Shown: in pieces, positions 1 to 8,213 of the stretch
Layout of the letters: each line of letters opens with the position of its first letter
How positions within the stretch are numbered: position 1 is the stretch's first letter
NCBI RefSeq assembly: GCF_927904885.1
Contig: NZ_CAKMNW010000007.1
Location: forward strand, 32,454 to 96,453
DNA from: Candidatus Nitrotoga sp. M5
GTDB lineage: Bacteria; Pseudomonadota; Gammaproteobacteria; Burkholderiales; Gallionellaceae
Reading direction: 5' to 3'
Length of the DNA: 64,000 bases
The notes under the pieces: generated by a model
Told to the model about the DNA's origin: nothing
Seen by the model: the letters and a program-made list of their open reading frames with translations, nothing else
Database searches by the model: none
Position numbers and translations under genes: made by a program

Positions 1-140
1 TCAAAACCACATGCTAATTAAACTAATTTACAATTGAATATATTGCCGACTTGATCAATTTGTTAACCGACATTTGATCATATTGCGAAGTTACACTCCA
101 TACAATAAACTCTTCTATATCCACCAATCTAAGAAAATAT

Positions 141-689
141 ATGACAAATACACTGAAAATTGGCCTTGTTTCAATTAGCGACCGGGCCAGCAGCGGGGTT
201 TATCAGGACGCAGGCTTACCAGCATTGCAAGAGTGGTTTACACAAACGCTGACTAGCCCATGGCAATGTGTCACACGTTTGATACCGGATGAACAGGCGG
301 TGATTGAGGCGACACTCATTGAATTGGCAGATCAGGAAAAATGCCATTTAATCTTGACTACAGGTGGGACCGGTCCAGCGTTACGCGATGTCACACCAGA
401 AGCAACATTGGCCGTGGCACACAAGGTGTTACCTGGTTTCGGAGAACAGATGCGTGCTGTCAGCCTGCGTTATGTACCTACGGCAATCTTATCACGCCAG
501 CTTGGCGTGATACGCGGACAATCCCTGATTATAAATCTGCCGGGGCAACCGAAGGCAATCAAGGAAACACTGGATGGAATTTTTGCCGCCGTGCCTTACT
601 GTGTAGATTTGATTGGTGGACCCTACATAGAAACGAATCCAGACGTATTAACGTCATTTCGTCCCAAGTCAGCTCAACGACAAAAATGA
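141..689 (+). CDS. mog: Molybdopterin adenylyltransferase Mog
   Basis: The 182-residue protein adenylates molybdopterin before molybdate insertion in the cytoplasm (known role of the Mog/MogA family). The family signature TTGGTGPALRDVTPEAT lies at about residues 73-89, and the start KIGLVSISDRASSG is typical of Mog. Length is close to the usual 180-195 residues. The gene is convergent with moaC: its stop ends at 689 and moaC ends at 690, so there is no spacer and no room for a separate terminator. The other Moco genes nearby support the assignment. MoaB is the main alternative, but the length and the C-terminal extension favour Mog. Confidence 0.93.
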   Translation: MTNTLKIGLVSISDRASSGVYQDAGLPALQEWFTQTLTSPWQCVTRLIPDEQAVIEATLIELADQEKCHLILTTGGTGPALRDVTPEATLAVAHKVLPGFGEQMRAVSLRYVPTAILSRQLGVIRGQSLIINLPGQPKAIKETLDGIFAAVPYCVDLIGGPYIETNPDVLTSFRPKSAQRQK

Positions 690-1169
690 TTATGCAGCTT
701 GCCAATGGCCTGAACGTCCACCCATTTTTTCCAGTAAGCGTATGCGGTTAATTTCCATGCCACGATCAACCGCCTTGCACATATCGTAGATAGTAAGCAG
801 GGCGATACTTACCGCGGTCATGGCCTCTATTTCGACACCAGTGCGACCAAACGTTTCTGCTGTGGCAATACATTCCACCGTATTGCTCTCATGGTCGAGA
901 TGAAATTCCACTGCAACACGTGTCAGATACAGTGGGTGGCATAATGGAATCAACTCAGCGGTTCGCTTACTCGCCTGTATCGCTGCAATGCGTGCTATAC
1001 CCAGCACATCGCCCTTCTTTGCTGTACCTGAAGCAATCAACTCCAGCGTACTGGGACTCATTTTGATACTACCGGACGCTTTTGCGATACGCTGTGTCTC
1101 GCTCTTGCCGGCAACATCCACCATATGCGCCTGACCATCTTGATCGAAGTGGGTCATTCCATTTGTCAT
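690..1169 (-). CDS. moaC: Cyclic pyranopterin monophosphate synthase MoaC
   Basis: MoaC acts after MoaA in converting GTP to cyclic pyranopterin monophosphate, the first step of molybdenum cofactor synthesis. The 159-residue protein has the family motifs LIPLCHPL (about residues 73-80), [17 protein letters not shown] (about 105-121) and YDMCKAVDR (about 128-136); the last holds the conserved Asp and Lys of the active site. It overlaps moaE by 4 bp, so the two are probably translationally coupled in a moaD-moaE-moaC operon read on the minus strand. moaA is not in this window. Confidence 0.95.
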   Translation of the reverse strand: MTNGMTHFDQDGQAHMVDVAGKSETQRIAKASGSIKMSPSTLELIASGTAKKGDVLGIARIAAIQASKRTAELIPLCHPLYLTRVAVEFHLDHESNTVECIATAETFGRTGVEIEAMTAVSIALLTIYDMCKAVDRGMEINRIRLLEKMGGRSGHWQAA

Positions 1170-1645
1170 GCTGATTTCCTGTCTGTATCGTTATGCCAAT
1201 GTTCCATGCGTTTCACATCAGTCTCACGTGTTTCCAGCCACTGAGAACCTTCACTGGTTTGTTCTTTTTTCCAGAATGGGGCGGCCGTTTTCAAGTAATC
1301 AATAATAAATTCACAGCCCGCAAACGCTTCACCACGATGCAATGCCGTAGTCGCAACTAGCACAATTTGTTCATTTGCAAACAATTGCCCAATGCGGTGG
1401 ATGACACGAACATTAATTAAGCTCCACCGTTCAGTCGCTTCAGCAATGATTTTATTCAGCGCCTTTTCAGTCATGCCGGGATAATATTCAAGATAAATAC
1501 TCTCTATTGTTTCATCATGACTAAAATCGCGCACTAAACCGACAAAGCTAACCATGGCACCCACTTTCGAGTTTCCAGAACGCAGGGTTGCTAATTCGGA
1601 GGCCAAGTCAAAATCCTCTTCCTGTATCAAAACGCTCATTATCAA
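1166..1645 (-). CDS. moaE: Molybdopterin synthase catalytic subunit MoaE
   Basis: MoaE is the large subunit of molybdopterin synthase. It binds cyclic pyranopterin monophosphate and receives sulfur from the thiocarboxylated tail of MoaD. The 159-residue protein shows the family hallmarks HRIGQL (mid-protein), [17 protein letters not shown] and PFWKKE, the last with the lysines expected in the active site. It overlaps moaC by 4 bp downstream and moaD by 4 bp upstream, a compact ATGA-type coupled operon. The start at 1645 could also be Met3 of the same frame (MIMSVLIQ). Confidence 0.94.
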   Translation of the reverse strand: MIMSVLIQEEDFDLASELATLRSGNSKVGAMVSFVGLVRDFSHDETIESIYLEYYPGMTEKALNKIIAEATERWSLINVRVIHRIGQLFANEQIVLVATTALHRGEAFAGCEFIIDYLKTAAPFWKKEQTSEGSQWLETRETDVKRMEHWHNDTDRKSA

Positions 1646-1896
1646 CCTCCAGAGATAGGTGAAAAAATGGCGACCTCGTCATTTTCGTTGATGGCGGCAG
1701 GTAACCCAGCAAACTCTTGATTGATCGCGCAACGCACGCGACTGTCTGCCAATTCTTGCGCCCATATATCCCCGCGCAAACGCAGCCATGCCAGCAGGTC
1801 CGCCAGCGTAGATGTCTCTGCTGGTACATCGGCAGTTTCGCGTGACATCTTCAAATGTTCTCTCGGCCGACCGAAATACACTAATTCAATTTTCAT
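1642..1896 (-). CDS. moaD: Molybdopterin synthase sulfur carrier MoaD (functional copy)
   Basis: An 84-residue ubiquitin-fold sulfur carrier that ends in the required Gly-Gly tail (ISPISGG), the residue that is adenylated and thiocarboxylated to donate sulfur in MoaE. The start MKIELVYFGRPREHL and the RCAINQEF core are typical. It overlaps moaE by 4 bp. The DNA just upstream is not a normal promoter region: it is a decayed copy of the mobB 3' end, so this gene and the second moaD at 2160-2483 come from a tandem duplication. This copy keeps the tail and is presumably the active one. Confidence 0.9.
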   Translation of the reverse strand: MKIELVYFGRPREHLKMSRETADVPAETSTLADLLAWLRLRGDIWAQELADSRVRCAINQEFAGLPAAINENDEVAIFSPISGG

Positions 1897-1947
1897 AGTA
1901 GTTCCTTGAAAAACAATTCAAAATAAATACGGCCAGTTCCTTTGGGC
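1897..1947 (-). pseudogene. Remnant of mobB 3' end (duplication scar)
   Basis: Read on the minus strand, these 51 bases translate to a decayed version of the last residues of MobB (FILNCFSRN against FILNYCSRE in the intact gene) and run directly into the moaD start, exactly as intact mobB runs into the second moaD at 2483. The similarity fades beyond about 1947. This is what a tandem duplication covering the mobB 3' end and moaD would leave. The rest of the gap to 2159 holds nothing I recognise. Confidence 0.7.
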
Positions 1948-2159
1948 ATACCTATATTAAGTTATAGATAATGAGAATATCCTGGCTCTTTACTCTATAT
2001 AGAATAGAGTGGTCAATCAACCTGCAACCGCCCGCAAAATAATTAAATCCGATCATCCTTAGAACGACTCAAAGGATGAGCGGATTCACTGTTCACCAAG
2101 CGAAAAACCGCCATACGGCGCGCGAGAGTTTTTGCGATATAGAATATATTACGCGTAAA

Positions 2160-2483
2160 TCAAGACCATTCACTCGGTTTCATGCGTGCATGATTTGGCC
2201 TTAAGCGTGGATCATCGACCCAAAATTCTGCACAACCATGGTAATGGGCGGTGATGGCAATTTCATCATTATCGTTCAATGGTTTTGCCAGCCCGGCAAA
2301 CTCCTGATTAACCGCACAGCGCACACGATCTTCGTTCATTTCTTGTGCCCATACATCTCCACGCAAACATAACCATGCAAGCAGACCGGAAAGCGTCAAT
2401 GACTCTTCCGGAACATCTACAGTTTCCTGCGATATGTTTAAATTTTCTTTCGGTTTACCAAAATACACTATCTCAAATTTCAT
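2160..2483 (-). CDS. MoaD-like duplicate lacking the Gly-Gly tail
   Basis: The first ~75 residues closely match the neighbouring MoaD: start MKFEIVYFGKPKENL, core RCAVNQEFAGLAKPLNDNDE. After ITAH the sequence diverges into a 30-residue tail (starting YHGCAEFWVDD, ending KPSEWS) with no terminal Gly-Gly. Without that tail it cannot be thiocarboxylated, so it should be inactive as a sulfur carrier; this is inferred from MoaD chemistry. The out-of-family tail suggests a frameshift or recombination at the duplication end. It overlaps mobB by 11 bp, probably the ancestral mobB-moaD junction. It may be an expressed relic or a pseudogene. Confidence 0.75.
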   Translation of the reverse strand: MKFEIVYFGKPKENLNISQETVDVPEESLTLSGLLAWLCLRGDVWAQEMNEDRVRCAVNQEFAGLAKPLNDNDEIAITAHYHGCAEFWVDDPRLRPNHARMKPSEWS

Positions 2484-2988
2484 GACTTTCCCTTGAACAA
2501 TAATTCAAAATAAACGTGGCCACATCCTTTGGCGCGTTAATATCAAGCACAGGTAGCGGAAATTTGTCTTCGCTGTTTGTCACAACTGCAATAATACCCG
2601 GTTCGGATGGATATAGACTTTCAGCCCCAGTCTCTTTGCGATGCACTTCCAGTTTTGGTATGGCTGCATGTTTGTAACCCTCTGCCAATATAAGGTCATA
2701 AGCTGTGAACCGTGAACAAAGATATTCCAAGGTAGGCTCCGTTTCATCGCTCAGCTCATGCATTAACGCCCATCTTTGCGAAGAAACAATCAACACTTCG
2801 CTTGCACCTGCCTTGCGATGACGGTAGGTATCTTTACCTGGTTTGTCGATATCAAAATCATGATGGGCATGCTTGATAACGGCAATACGCAAGCCTTGTG
2901 CAGTCAAAAAAGGAATAACTTTTTCCAGTAATGTCGTTTTACCACTACCGGAATAACCCGCGAAGCCAATAATTTTCTTATCAAACAT
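2473..2988 (-). CDS. mobB: Molybdopterin-guanine dinucleotide biosynthesis protein MobB
   Basis: MobB is a GTP-binding accessory protein that helps MobA add GMP to molybdopterin. The 171-residue protein has a P-loop near the N terminus (GYSGSGKTTLLEK, about residues 12-24), then AVIKHAHHDFDIDKPGKDTYRHRKAGA, whose family-typical core is KHAHHDFDIDKPGKDT, and LAEGYKHAAIPKLEV, all standard MobB features. It is first in a minus-strand series with moaD copies, moaE and moaC. mobA and moeA are not in the window. Confidence 0.92.
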   Translation of the reverse strand: MFDKKIIGFAGYSGSGKTTLLEKVIPFLTAQGLRIAVIKHAHHDFDIDKPGKDTYRHRKAGASEVLIVSSQRWALMHELSDETEPTLEYLCSRFTAYDLILAEGYKHAAIPKLEVHRKETGAESLYPSEPGIIAVVTNSEDKFPLPVLDINAPKDVATFILNYCSRESHEI

Positions 2989-3453
2989 AAAGTTTATTTA
3001 AACGCACGTGACTAAATTGTGGCGTGAGCGTAGCGTACAGTCAACCCATCCGTCAAGACTGAAGTCAATCTAACTTAAGCGCAATAATATATCCCTATCA
3101 CAACAACACTACGTCACTTCATTTTCGCCAGCACGCGAGCCTATGCACTCTTCGACCCCATATTAAAATGCTATTTTCACATCTCGATATTTCATCTCAA
3201 AACTTGATGCTCCTCTGCTATCCCGGCAAACCTTAAGCACCAATAAAAGATTTATTACTTCAGTCTCTAATGACCCACAAGTTGTCATGTAAAATATTAA
3301 CCAGACTACGAAAAATGAGACATGCATCATCCGAACGAAATAATCTTCCGTTTTTCGGATGCTGCATTCAGAAGAAACAGCATCCCTTATGCAAATTTAT
3401 CCATATATGAGCAACGACCCTGCAGCCCAATTTTGCTTGTGTGAGACTACATC
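2989..3453. other. Intergenic region between divergent mobB and nth
   Basis: About 465 bases without a credible gene. It must hold the promoters of the divergent mobB and nth operons. The only structure I see is an 8-bp inverted repeat, CATCCGAA at 3328-3335 and TTCGGATG at 3354-3361, with an 18-base loop, about 90 bases before nth. It has no run of T after it, so it is not an obvious terminator. I see no molybdenum cofactor riboswitch. Confidence 0.4.
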
Positions 3454-4086
3454 GTGAACCCAGCAAAACGGCAGGAAATTTTTCTACGCCTGCAAGCAGC
3501 CAATCCGCACCCTACCACTGAGCTGGAATACCACTCAGCGTTTGAACTCTTGGTGGCGGTAACCCTCTCGGCACAAGCTACTGATGTCAGCGTAAATTCC
3601 GCCACACGGCAATTATTTCCAGTGGCAAACACCCCACAGGGCATTCTCGACTTGGGCGAAGAAAAATTGCGTGATTATGTGCAGCGCATCGGACTTTACA
3701 AAACCAAGGCCAAGCACATTATTCATACCTGCCGACTATTATTGGAACATCATGGTGGCACAGTACCGCAGACGCGTGAGGCGTTGGAAGCACTGCCAGG
3801 CGTAGGACGCAAAACCGCAAACGTAATACTCAACACTGCCTTTGGCCACCCCACCATCGCTGTGGATACACACATCTTTCGCGTATCCAACCGCACCGGC
3901 CTTGCCCCCGGCAAGACCGTGCTAGAAGTAGAACTAAAATTACTCAAGTTCGTGCCGGACAAATTCAAACATAATGCACACCATTGGCTGATCCTGCATG
4001 GTCGCTATGTATGCCAAGCGCGCAAACCAAAATGTGGTATTTGTAGCATCGTTGATCTGTGCGAATACCCTCACAAGGAAATATAA
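3454..4086 (+). CDS. nth: Endonuclease III (DNA glycosylase/AP lyase)
   Basis: Base-excision repair enzyme that removes oxidised pyrimidines and cuts abasic sites. The 210-residue protein has the helix-hairpin-helix LPGVGRKTAN (residues 114-123) with catalytic Lys120, catalytic Asp138 in VDTHIFR, and the C-terminal iron-sulfur cluster cysteines in the pattern C-X6-C-X2-C-X5-C (CQARKPKCGICSIVDLC). It begins with GTG at 3454. Its stop overlaps the start of the next gene by one base (TAATG), so it heads a three-gene operon. Confidence 0.96.
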   Translation: MNPAKRQEIFLRLQAANPHPTTELEYHSAFELLVAVTLSAQATDVSVNSATRQLFPVANTPQGILDLGEEKLRDYVQRIGLYKTKAKHIIHTCRLLLEHHGGTVPQTREALEALPGVGRKTANVILNTAFGHPTIAVDTHIFRVSNRTGLAPGKTVLEVELKLLKFVPDKFKHNAHHWLILHGRYVCQARKPKCGICSIVDLCEYPHKEI

Positions 4087-4508
4087 TGTTCAATCCCAGC
4101 AGAGATGAAGCACGAATGTTTCTGATCGATACCTGGCGCAAGCGTCGCGCAGGTACATTACTCACGCCACTGGAAGACCTCGCTGCGCAACTTATCGAAA
4201 AACATCCTGAGTATTACGCAATACTGGAAAACCCAGAACGCTACAAGGATAAAGATTACACACCAGAACAAGGCACGACTAACCCATTTCTGCACCTGAT
4301 GATGCACCTCACCATCGAGGAACAGATTTCCATCGACCAGCCGCATGGCATTCGCGAACGCTTTCAGCGTCTTGTCACACAACATCAATCAGAACACAAC
4401 GCCCAACATCGCATGATGGAATGTCTGGGTGAAATGATCTGGCAGGCACAACGAAACGGCACAGCACCCGATGCAAATGTATATTTGAATTGTCTGGAGG
4501 AGAAATAG
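4086..4508 (+). CDS. DUF1841 family protein
   Basis: A 140-residue protein starting MFNPSRDEARMFLIDTWRKR, the typical start of the DUF1841 family, which is found mainly in beta- and gammaproteobacteria and often next to nth. Function is unknown. The middle has LMMHLTIEEQISIDQP and many His and acidic residues (HHALL-type helices), and the family is mostly helical. I start at ATG 4086 because it overlaps the nth stop by one base; an upstream in-frame ATG at 4059 would lie inside nth. The 3' end overlaps the next start by one base (TAGTG). Confidence 0.88.
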   Translation: MFNPSRDEARMFLIDTWRKRRAGTLLTPLEDLAAQLIEKHPEYYAILENPERYKDKDYTPEQGTTNPFLHLMMHLTIEEQISIDQPHGIRERFQRLVTQHQSEHNAQHRMMECLGEMIWQAQRNGTAPDANVYLNCLEEK

Positions 4509-5044
4509 TGGCTAATCGTTTAAGCAAAATTGTCACCCGCACGGGAGATAAGGGAACCACCGGGCTAGCCGATGGCACCCGCGTGGAAAAGCATTGCGCA
4601 CGCATTCATGCTATCGGCAGCATAGATGAACTCAACAGCCATCTCGGCGTACTGCTCGCTGAAACTTTATTGGATGACGTGCGTGACTTGATGCTGCATA
4701 TTCAGCATGACTTGTTCGACCTCGGTGGCGCACTGGCATATCCTGCTGCCCAATTTACCGAAGACAAGCTTCTGTATATGGATACTGCCATTGCTCACTA
4801 TAACGCCGACCTGCCACCACTTAAAGAATTCATACTGCCAGGTGGAACCCGTGCCGCGGCACAATGCCATGTGGCGCGTACCGTGGCACGCCGCGCTGAA
4901 AGAGACTTCAACGCGCTCGCTCAGCTCGAAACCGTGCCGCAATATGGCCTGCCCTACCTGAACCGTCTTTCTGATTTATTGTTCATACTCTGCCGTGAAA
5001 TCAATCGCACAATGGGACAAAAAGAAACGTTATGGCAAAGGTAA
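4508..5044 (+). CDS. ATP:cob(I)alamin adenosyltransferase, PduO type
   Basis: Transfers the 5'-deoxyadenosyl group of ATP to cob(I)alamin to make adenosylcobalamin. The PduO-type signature TRTGDKGTTGLADG is near the N terminus, followed by IGSIDELNSHLG, FILPGG and the C-terminal YLNRLSDLLFILCREINR, all family features. Length (178 residues) is usual. I prefer GTG at 4508 because a strong ribosome binding site (GGAGGAG, about 4496-4502) precedes it and it overlaps the previous stop; an in-frame ATG at 4490 would add six residues. This is an assimilation or repair enzyme; no B12 biosynthesis genes are adjacent. Confidence 0.93.
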   Translation: MANRLSKIVTRTGDKGTTGLADGTRVEKHCARIHAIGSIDELNSHLGVLLAETLLDDVRDLMLHIQHDLFDLGGALAYPAAQFTEDKLLYMDTAIAHYNADLPPLKEFILPGGTRAAAQCHVARTVARRAERDFNALAQLETVPQYGLPYLNRLSDLLFILCREINRTMGQKETLWQR

Positions 5045-5688
5045 TTTGTGAAGCGGCAAGAGACATAACCGTCAATCGCATACTCCCGCATTTTGTCAAA
5101 GATTGCCGTCGATAGATCAAACAAACAACATTAAGCTGAAACTCTCAGAGTGTCCGTAGTTTGTCCGTATACAAGACAGAGCCATTACAGCAAATCAATA
5201 GAAGAACAAATTACATTAGACGCCAAGGAAAGCGCGACTCCATTTGTTAGCGTGTCCCGTCTCAACGTAGCGACAAAATGCAAAGCAATTGACGAATATT
5301 CTTACACTTTTCATTAGAAACATATTATTTGATTTATTACACTCATCTTTAAATAAATTAAGATATTGTAAATAAAACATATTCAATTATTCGTTATTGC
5401 CTGGCATGGTTCATGCTTGCAAACAAGGTAGCATCATTACTCTCATTTTCTGTATCTTAAAGGCCCTTATGAAATTTAATTTTTTGATCATTGCTTCTAC
5501 TCGATAGTTGTGTTAATACATAAATCAACTATGTTAATGTGGCAGAAAAAAAATGTCTCTGGCAATAAATTGTGTCTGCAACATCACACGGCATAATTAC
5601 CAGCGTAACGTCCGTCTGAATTTACAAAGCCTAGTCACATTGAATCATCGAATATCCTCGATTTAACCAACAATTTCAGGAGATCAAT
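5045..5688. other. Intergenic region before the beta-helix genes
   Basis: About 640 bases, AT-rich in the second half, with no gene or RNA I can recognise. It should carry the promoter for the beta-helix pair. A clear ribosome binding site (CAGGAGATCA) sits just before the ATG at 5689. Confidence 0.5.
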
Positions 5689-6609
5689 ATGTTTAATAAA
5701 TCCCCACTTGTATATATATTTACTCTTGTATGTGCCGTGACAATCACCCCTGCACATGCCATCCAACGGGCTTCTGTCGCATCTTACGGGAATGATGCCA
5801 ACATCTGCAGCTCCTCCTTCCCATGCCGCACATTTGGCAAGGCGGTAACTGTAGTCGATCCCAACGGGGAGGTCGTGGCACTCGATTCCGCCGGCTTTGG
5901 TTCTGTCACGCTTACCCAGTCCATCTCACTGACGGCTGCCCCAGGTGTCGTTGCCGGCGTTACCGTCTTTTCAGGTGCCGGAATTACAATCGCCACTCCC
6001 GGCGTAAATGTGGTATTGCGCGGCCTGACTATCAATAGCCAAGGCGGTGCTACCGGAGTTTCAATGACCGCTGGCGCCAAGCTTTCAATCGAAAACTGTG
6101 TCATATCTAACTTTAGTAGCGTCACCCAACGTGGTATTTTTGTAAACACCCCAGCTACGGTGCGAATAGTTAATACCCTTGTTCGCGACAGCGACATTGG
6201 CGTTGAATTTCAAGGGGGAGCTACGGCCGATATCTCTGGTTCTCAGTTTCTCGGAAATGGCAATGGCATCCTTGCTACAAGCACAGCGGGCACAACTACG
6301 GCTGTTACCATCAGTGATACTACCGTGACAGGGGGAATCAACGGCATTGAGGCATTTTCAAGCACATCCGGAACGTCCCGGATAGATATGATGCGTGCGA
6401 CAGTAACGGATAATGCCGAAGGTGTAAAAACGTCTGCCTCGTCCGGCATTGCCAAGATCACCCTCAGCGACAGCATGGTGACAGGAAATGGAATTGGAAT
6501 TTCTTGGCCCAGTGGAACGCTAAACACACTTGTCAATAATACCGTGACCGATAACATAACGAACGCTTCCCCGGCACTTGGCGGCCCCAATCAAATTCCA
6601 CTTATGTAA
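5689..6609 (+). CDS. Secreted right-handed beta-helix protein (copy 1)
   Basis: A 306-residue protein with a Sec signal peptide (hydrophobic stretch to about residue 24, ending PAHA before IQRASVASYG). The rest is rich in short beta repeats with T, S, G, N and V, in the pattern of parallel beta-helix proteins: GLTINSQGG, LSIENCVISNF, VRIVNTLVRDSDIGVEF, ADISGSQFLGNGNGI. Such proteins are exported or surface-exposed; substrate and role are unknown. There are two cysteines in ANICSSSFPC soon after the signal peptide. It is a tandem paralogue of the gene at 6683, nearly identical for the first ~110 residues. Confidence 0.8.
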   Translation: MFNKSPLVYIFTLVCAVTITPAHAIQRASVASYGNDANICSSSFPCRTFGKAVTVVDPNGEVVALDSAGFGSVTLTQSISLTAAPGVVAGVTVFSGAGITIATPGVNVVLRGLTINSQGGATGVSMTAGAKLSIENCVISNFSSVTQRGIFVNTPATVRIVNTLVRDSDIGVEFQGGATADISGSQFLGNGNGILATSTAGTTTAVTISDTTVTGGINGIEAFSSTSGTSRIDMMRATVTDNAEGVKTSASSGIAKITLSDSMVTGNGIGISWPSGTLNTLVNNTVTDNITNASPALGGPNQIPLM

Positions 6610-6682
6610 AACCAGCGGAACCCGGGCGTATCCGAGGCAGCCAGGAAGACTCAAGCCGTAAAATAAAGCAAAGGAGTTCATA

Positions 6683-7624
6683 ATGTTAAGAAATTTCACA
6701 GCTGCATATTTGTTTGCTATTTTGTATGCCTTCATGGCGACCCCTGCACAGGCCATCCAACGAGCTTCTGTCGCTTCTTATGGGAATGATGCCAACATCT
6801 GCAGCTCCTCATCCCCATGCCGCACATTTGCCAAGGCGGTGACTGTGGTCGATCCCAACGGTGAGGTCGTGGCACTCGATTCCGCCGGTTATGGTACTGT
6901 CACGCTCACCCAGTCAATCTCGCTGACGGCCGCCCCAGGGGCCGTTGCCGGCATTACCGTCTTTCCGGGTACAAACGGTGTGACGATCGCCACTCCTGGG
7001 GTGAATGTAGTACTGCGTGGCCTGACTATCAATAGCCAAGGCGGTGATACTGGGATTTTAATGACCGCTGGCGACAAGCTTTCGATCGAAAACTGTGTCA
7101 TTTCTAATTTTTCGATCAGTGGCAGTGCCTTTAACCAGATCGCTATTTTCGTTGAAGCAGCTGCAACGGTGCGAGTGGTTAAAACCCTTATTCGAGATAA
7201 TGACATAGGGGCTCAATTTCTAAAGGGCGCTACAGCTGACATTTCTGGATCGACGTTTTTTGGTAATACAAGTGCCGGCATCATTGCACAAAATTCCACA
7301 GCTGGCTCGACCACTACTGTTGCTATAAACAAAACTGTCGTGGCAGGAAGTAGCATCGGCATATACTCACTAGCGGACACCAATACTGCCTCAGCAAAAG
7401 TAGATATAACCCATTCGATAGTTTCAAATTCTGGCATAGGCGTTGCTTCCGAAAGCGCAGCTGGTGCCGCCTCGGTTAGTATGCGCAAGAACATGGTGAC
7501 AGGAAGCAGTACACACGGGTTATCACAATTATTCAGTGGAACGCTGACATCTTACGGCAAAAATGCCCTGTCGAATAACGCCATAAACGTAGCTGGCACA
7601 CTAACCACAGCAGCCCCCCTTTAA
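6683..7624 (+). CDS. Secreted right-handed beta-helix protein (copy 2)
   Basis: A 313-residue paralogue of the preceding gene, 73 bp downstream with its own ribosome binding site (AAAGGAG). Signal peptide to about residue 24 (TPAQA). Residues 25-130 match copy 1 closely (shared ASYGNDANICSSS, VVALDSAG, LSIENCVISNF). After that the helix rungs diverge and small insertions appear, for example SGSAFNQ. No catalytic residues of pectate lyase type are evident. Probable tandem duplication followed by divergence of the C-terminal half. Confidence 0.8.
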   Translation: MLRNFTAAYLFAILYAFMATPAQAIQRASVASYGNDANICSSSSPCRTFAKAVTVVDPNGEVVALDSAGYGTVTLTQSISLTAAPGAVAGITVFPGTNGVTIATPGVNVVLRGLTINSQGGDTGILMTAGDKLSIENCVISNFSISGSAFNQIAIFVEAAATVRVVKTLIRDNDIGAQFLKGATADISGSTFFGNTSAGIIAQNSTAGSTTTVAINKTVVAGSSIGIYSLADTNTASAKVDITHSIVSNSGIGVASESAAGAASVSMRKNMVTGSSTHGLSQLFSGTLTSYGKNALSNNAINVAGTLTTAAPL

Positions 7625-8213
7625 TCCGCTGACTTAAGCACATTTAAGGCATCTGGAACGGTAAATTTTCAGACTGTTATGTGATACCAAGTTAAACTGC
7701 CTCCGCAATTGAAAGTGGCTTATTGGGGTAGGCCCCTACAATGGTGGTGTAAACCAAACCCTGAGCCGCCCAAAACGGTTATAACCTTGTCTCATCCAGT
7801 CATCATGCCAATCATTACTCGGATCCACGTACTATTCGGTTATGGTACTTTTCGAAGGCACCTCTAATACACACTTCAATCTTGCATGGTTGATTGAAAA
7901 ATGAAATAACACTTTGAAGCCTGATGGAGCGTAACTTAAGCTGTTGAATATAAATTCAATACGAACAACTAATATTCAAAAATAGGCTGAATTAAGCACA
8001 GGAATTGAAAAGACATATTAAAGACTTTTTAACTCACGTTAGCAATAACATATGCCTGAAATTTTGTTGAATAAGATTGGAGCCAAGTGACCCGCATGGG
8101 TGAAGCTTTTCAATGAGGACATCACTCGGTTTTGACCCTGCATTACTACGTAACCAGCCGCGTTATTGCAGCGGCAAAATGTAAAGATGTTTCGATAATT
8201 CAAATGCGCACCG
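7625..8213. other. Gap between convergent beta-helix and glycosyltransferase genes
   Basis: About 590 bases with no credible gene. At about 7855-7867 there is a stretch (AAGGCACCTCTAA) resembling one end of the MITE-like repeat family described at 29314, without a visible partner end, so it may be a decayed copy. Confidence 0.35.

Noticed and set aside
2160..2483. Second moaD-like gene as ThiS
   Set aside because: Its first 75 residues are far closer to the adjacent MoaD, and it lacks the Gly-Gly end that ThiS also needs.
2989..3453. Molybdenum cofactor riboswitch before mobB
   Set aside because: No matching stem arrangement could be made out; only one short hairpin is seen, and it lies nearer nth.
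4086..5044. Cobalamin riboswitch for the adenosyltransferase or BtuF-like gene
   Set aside because: The adenosyltransferase lies inside a coupled operon, and the 22-bp space before the BtuF-like gene is too short.
7625..8213. Possible gene between the beta-helix and glycosyltransferase genes
   Set aside because: Frames in this gap are short and share no motif; only a decayed repeat end is evident.
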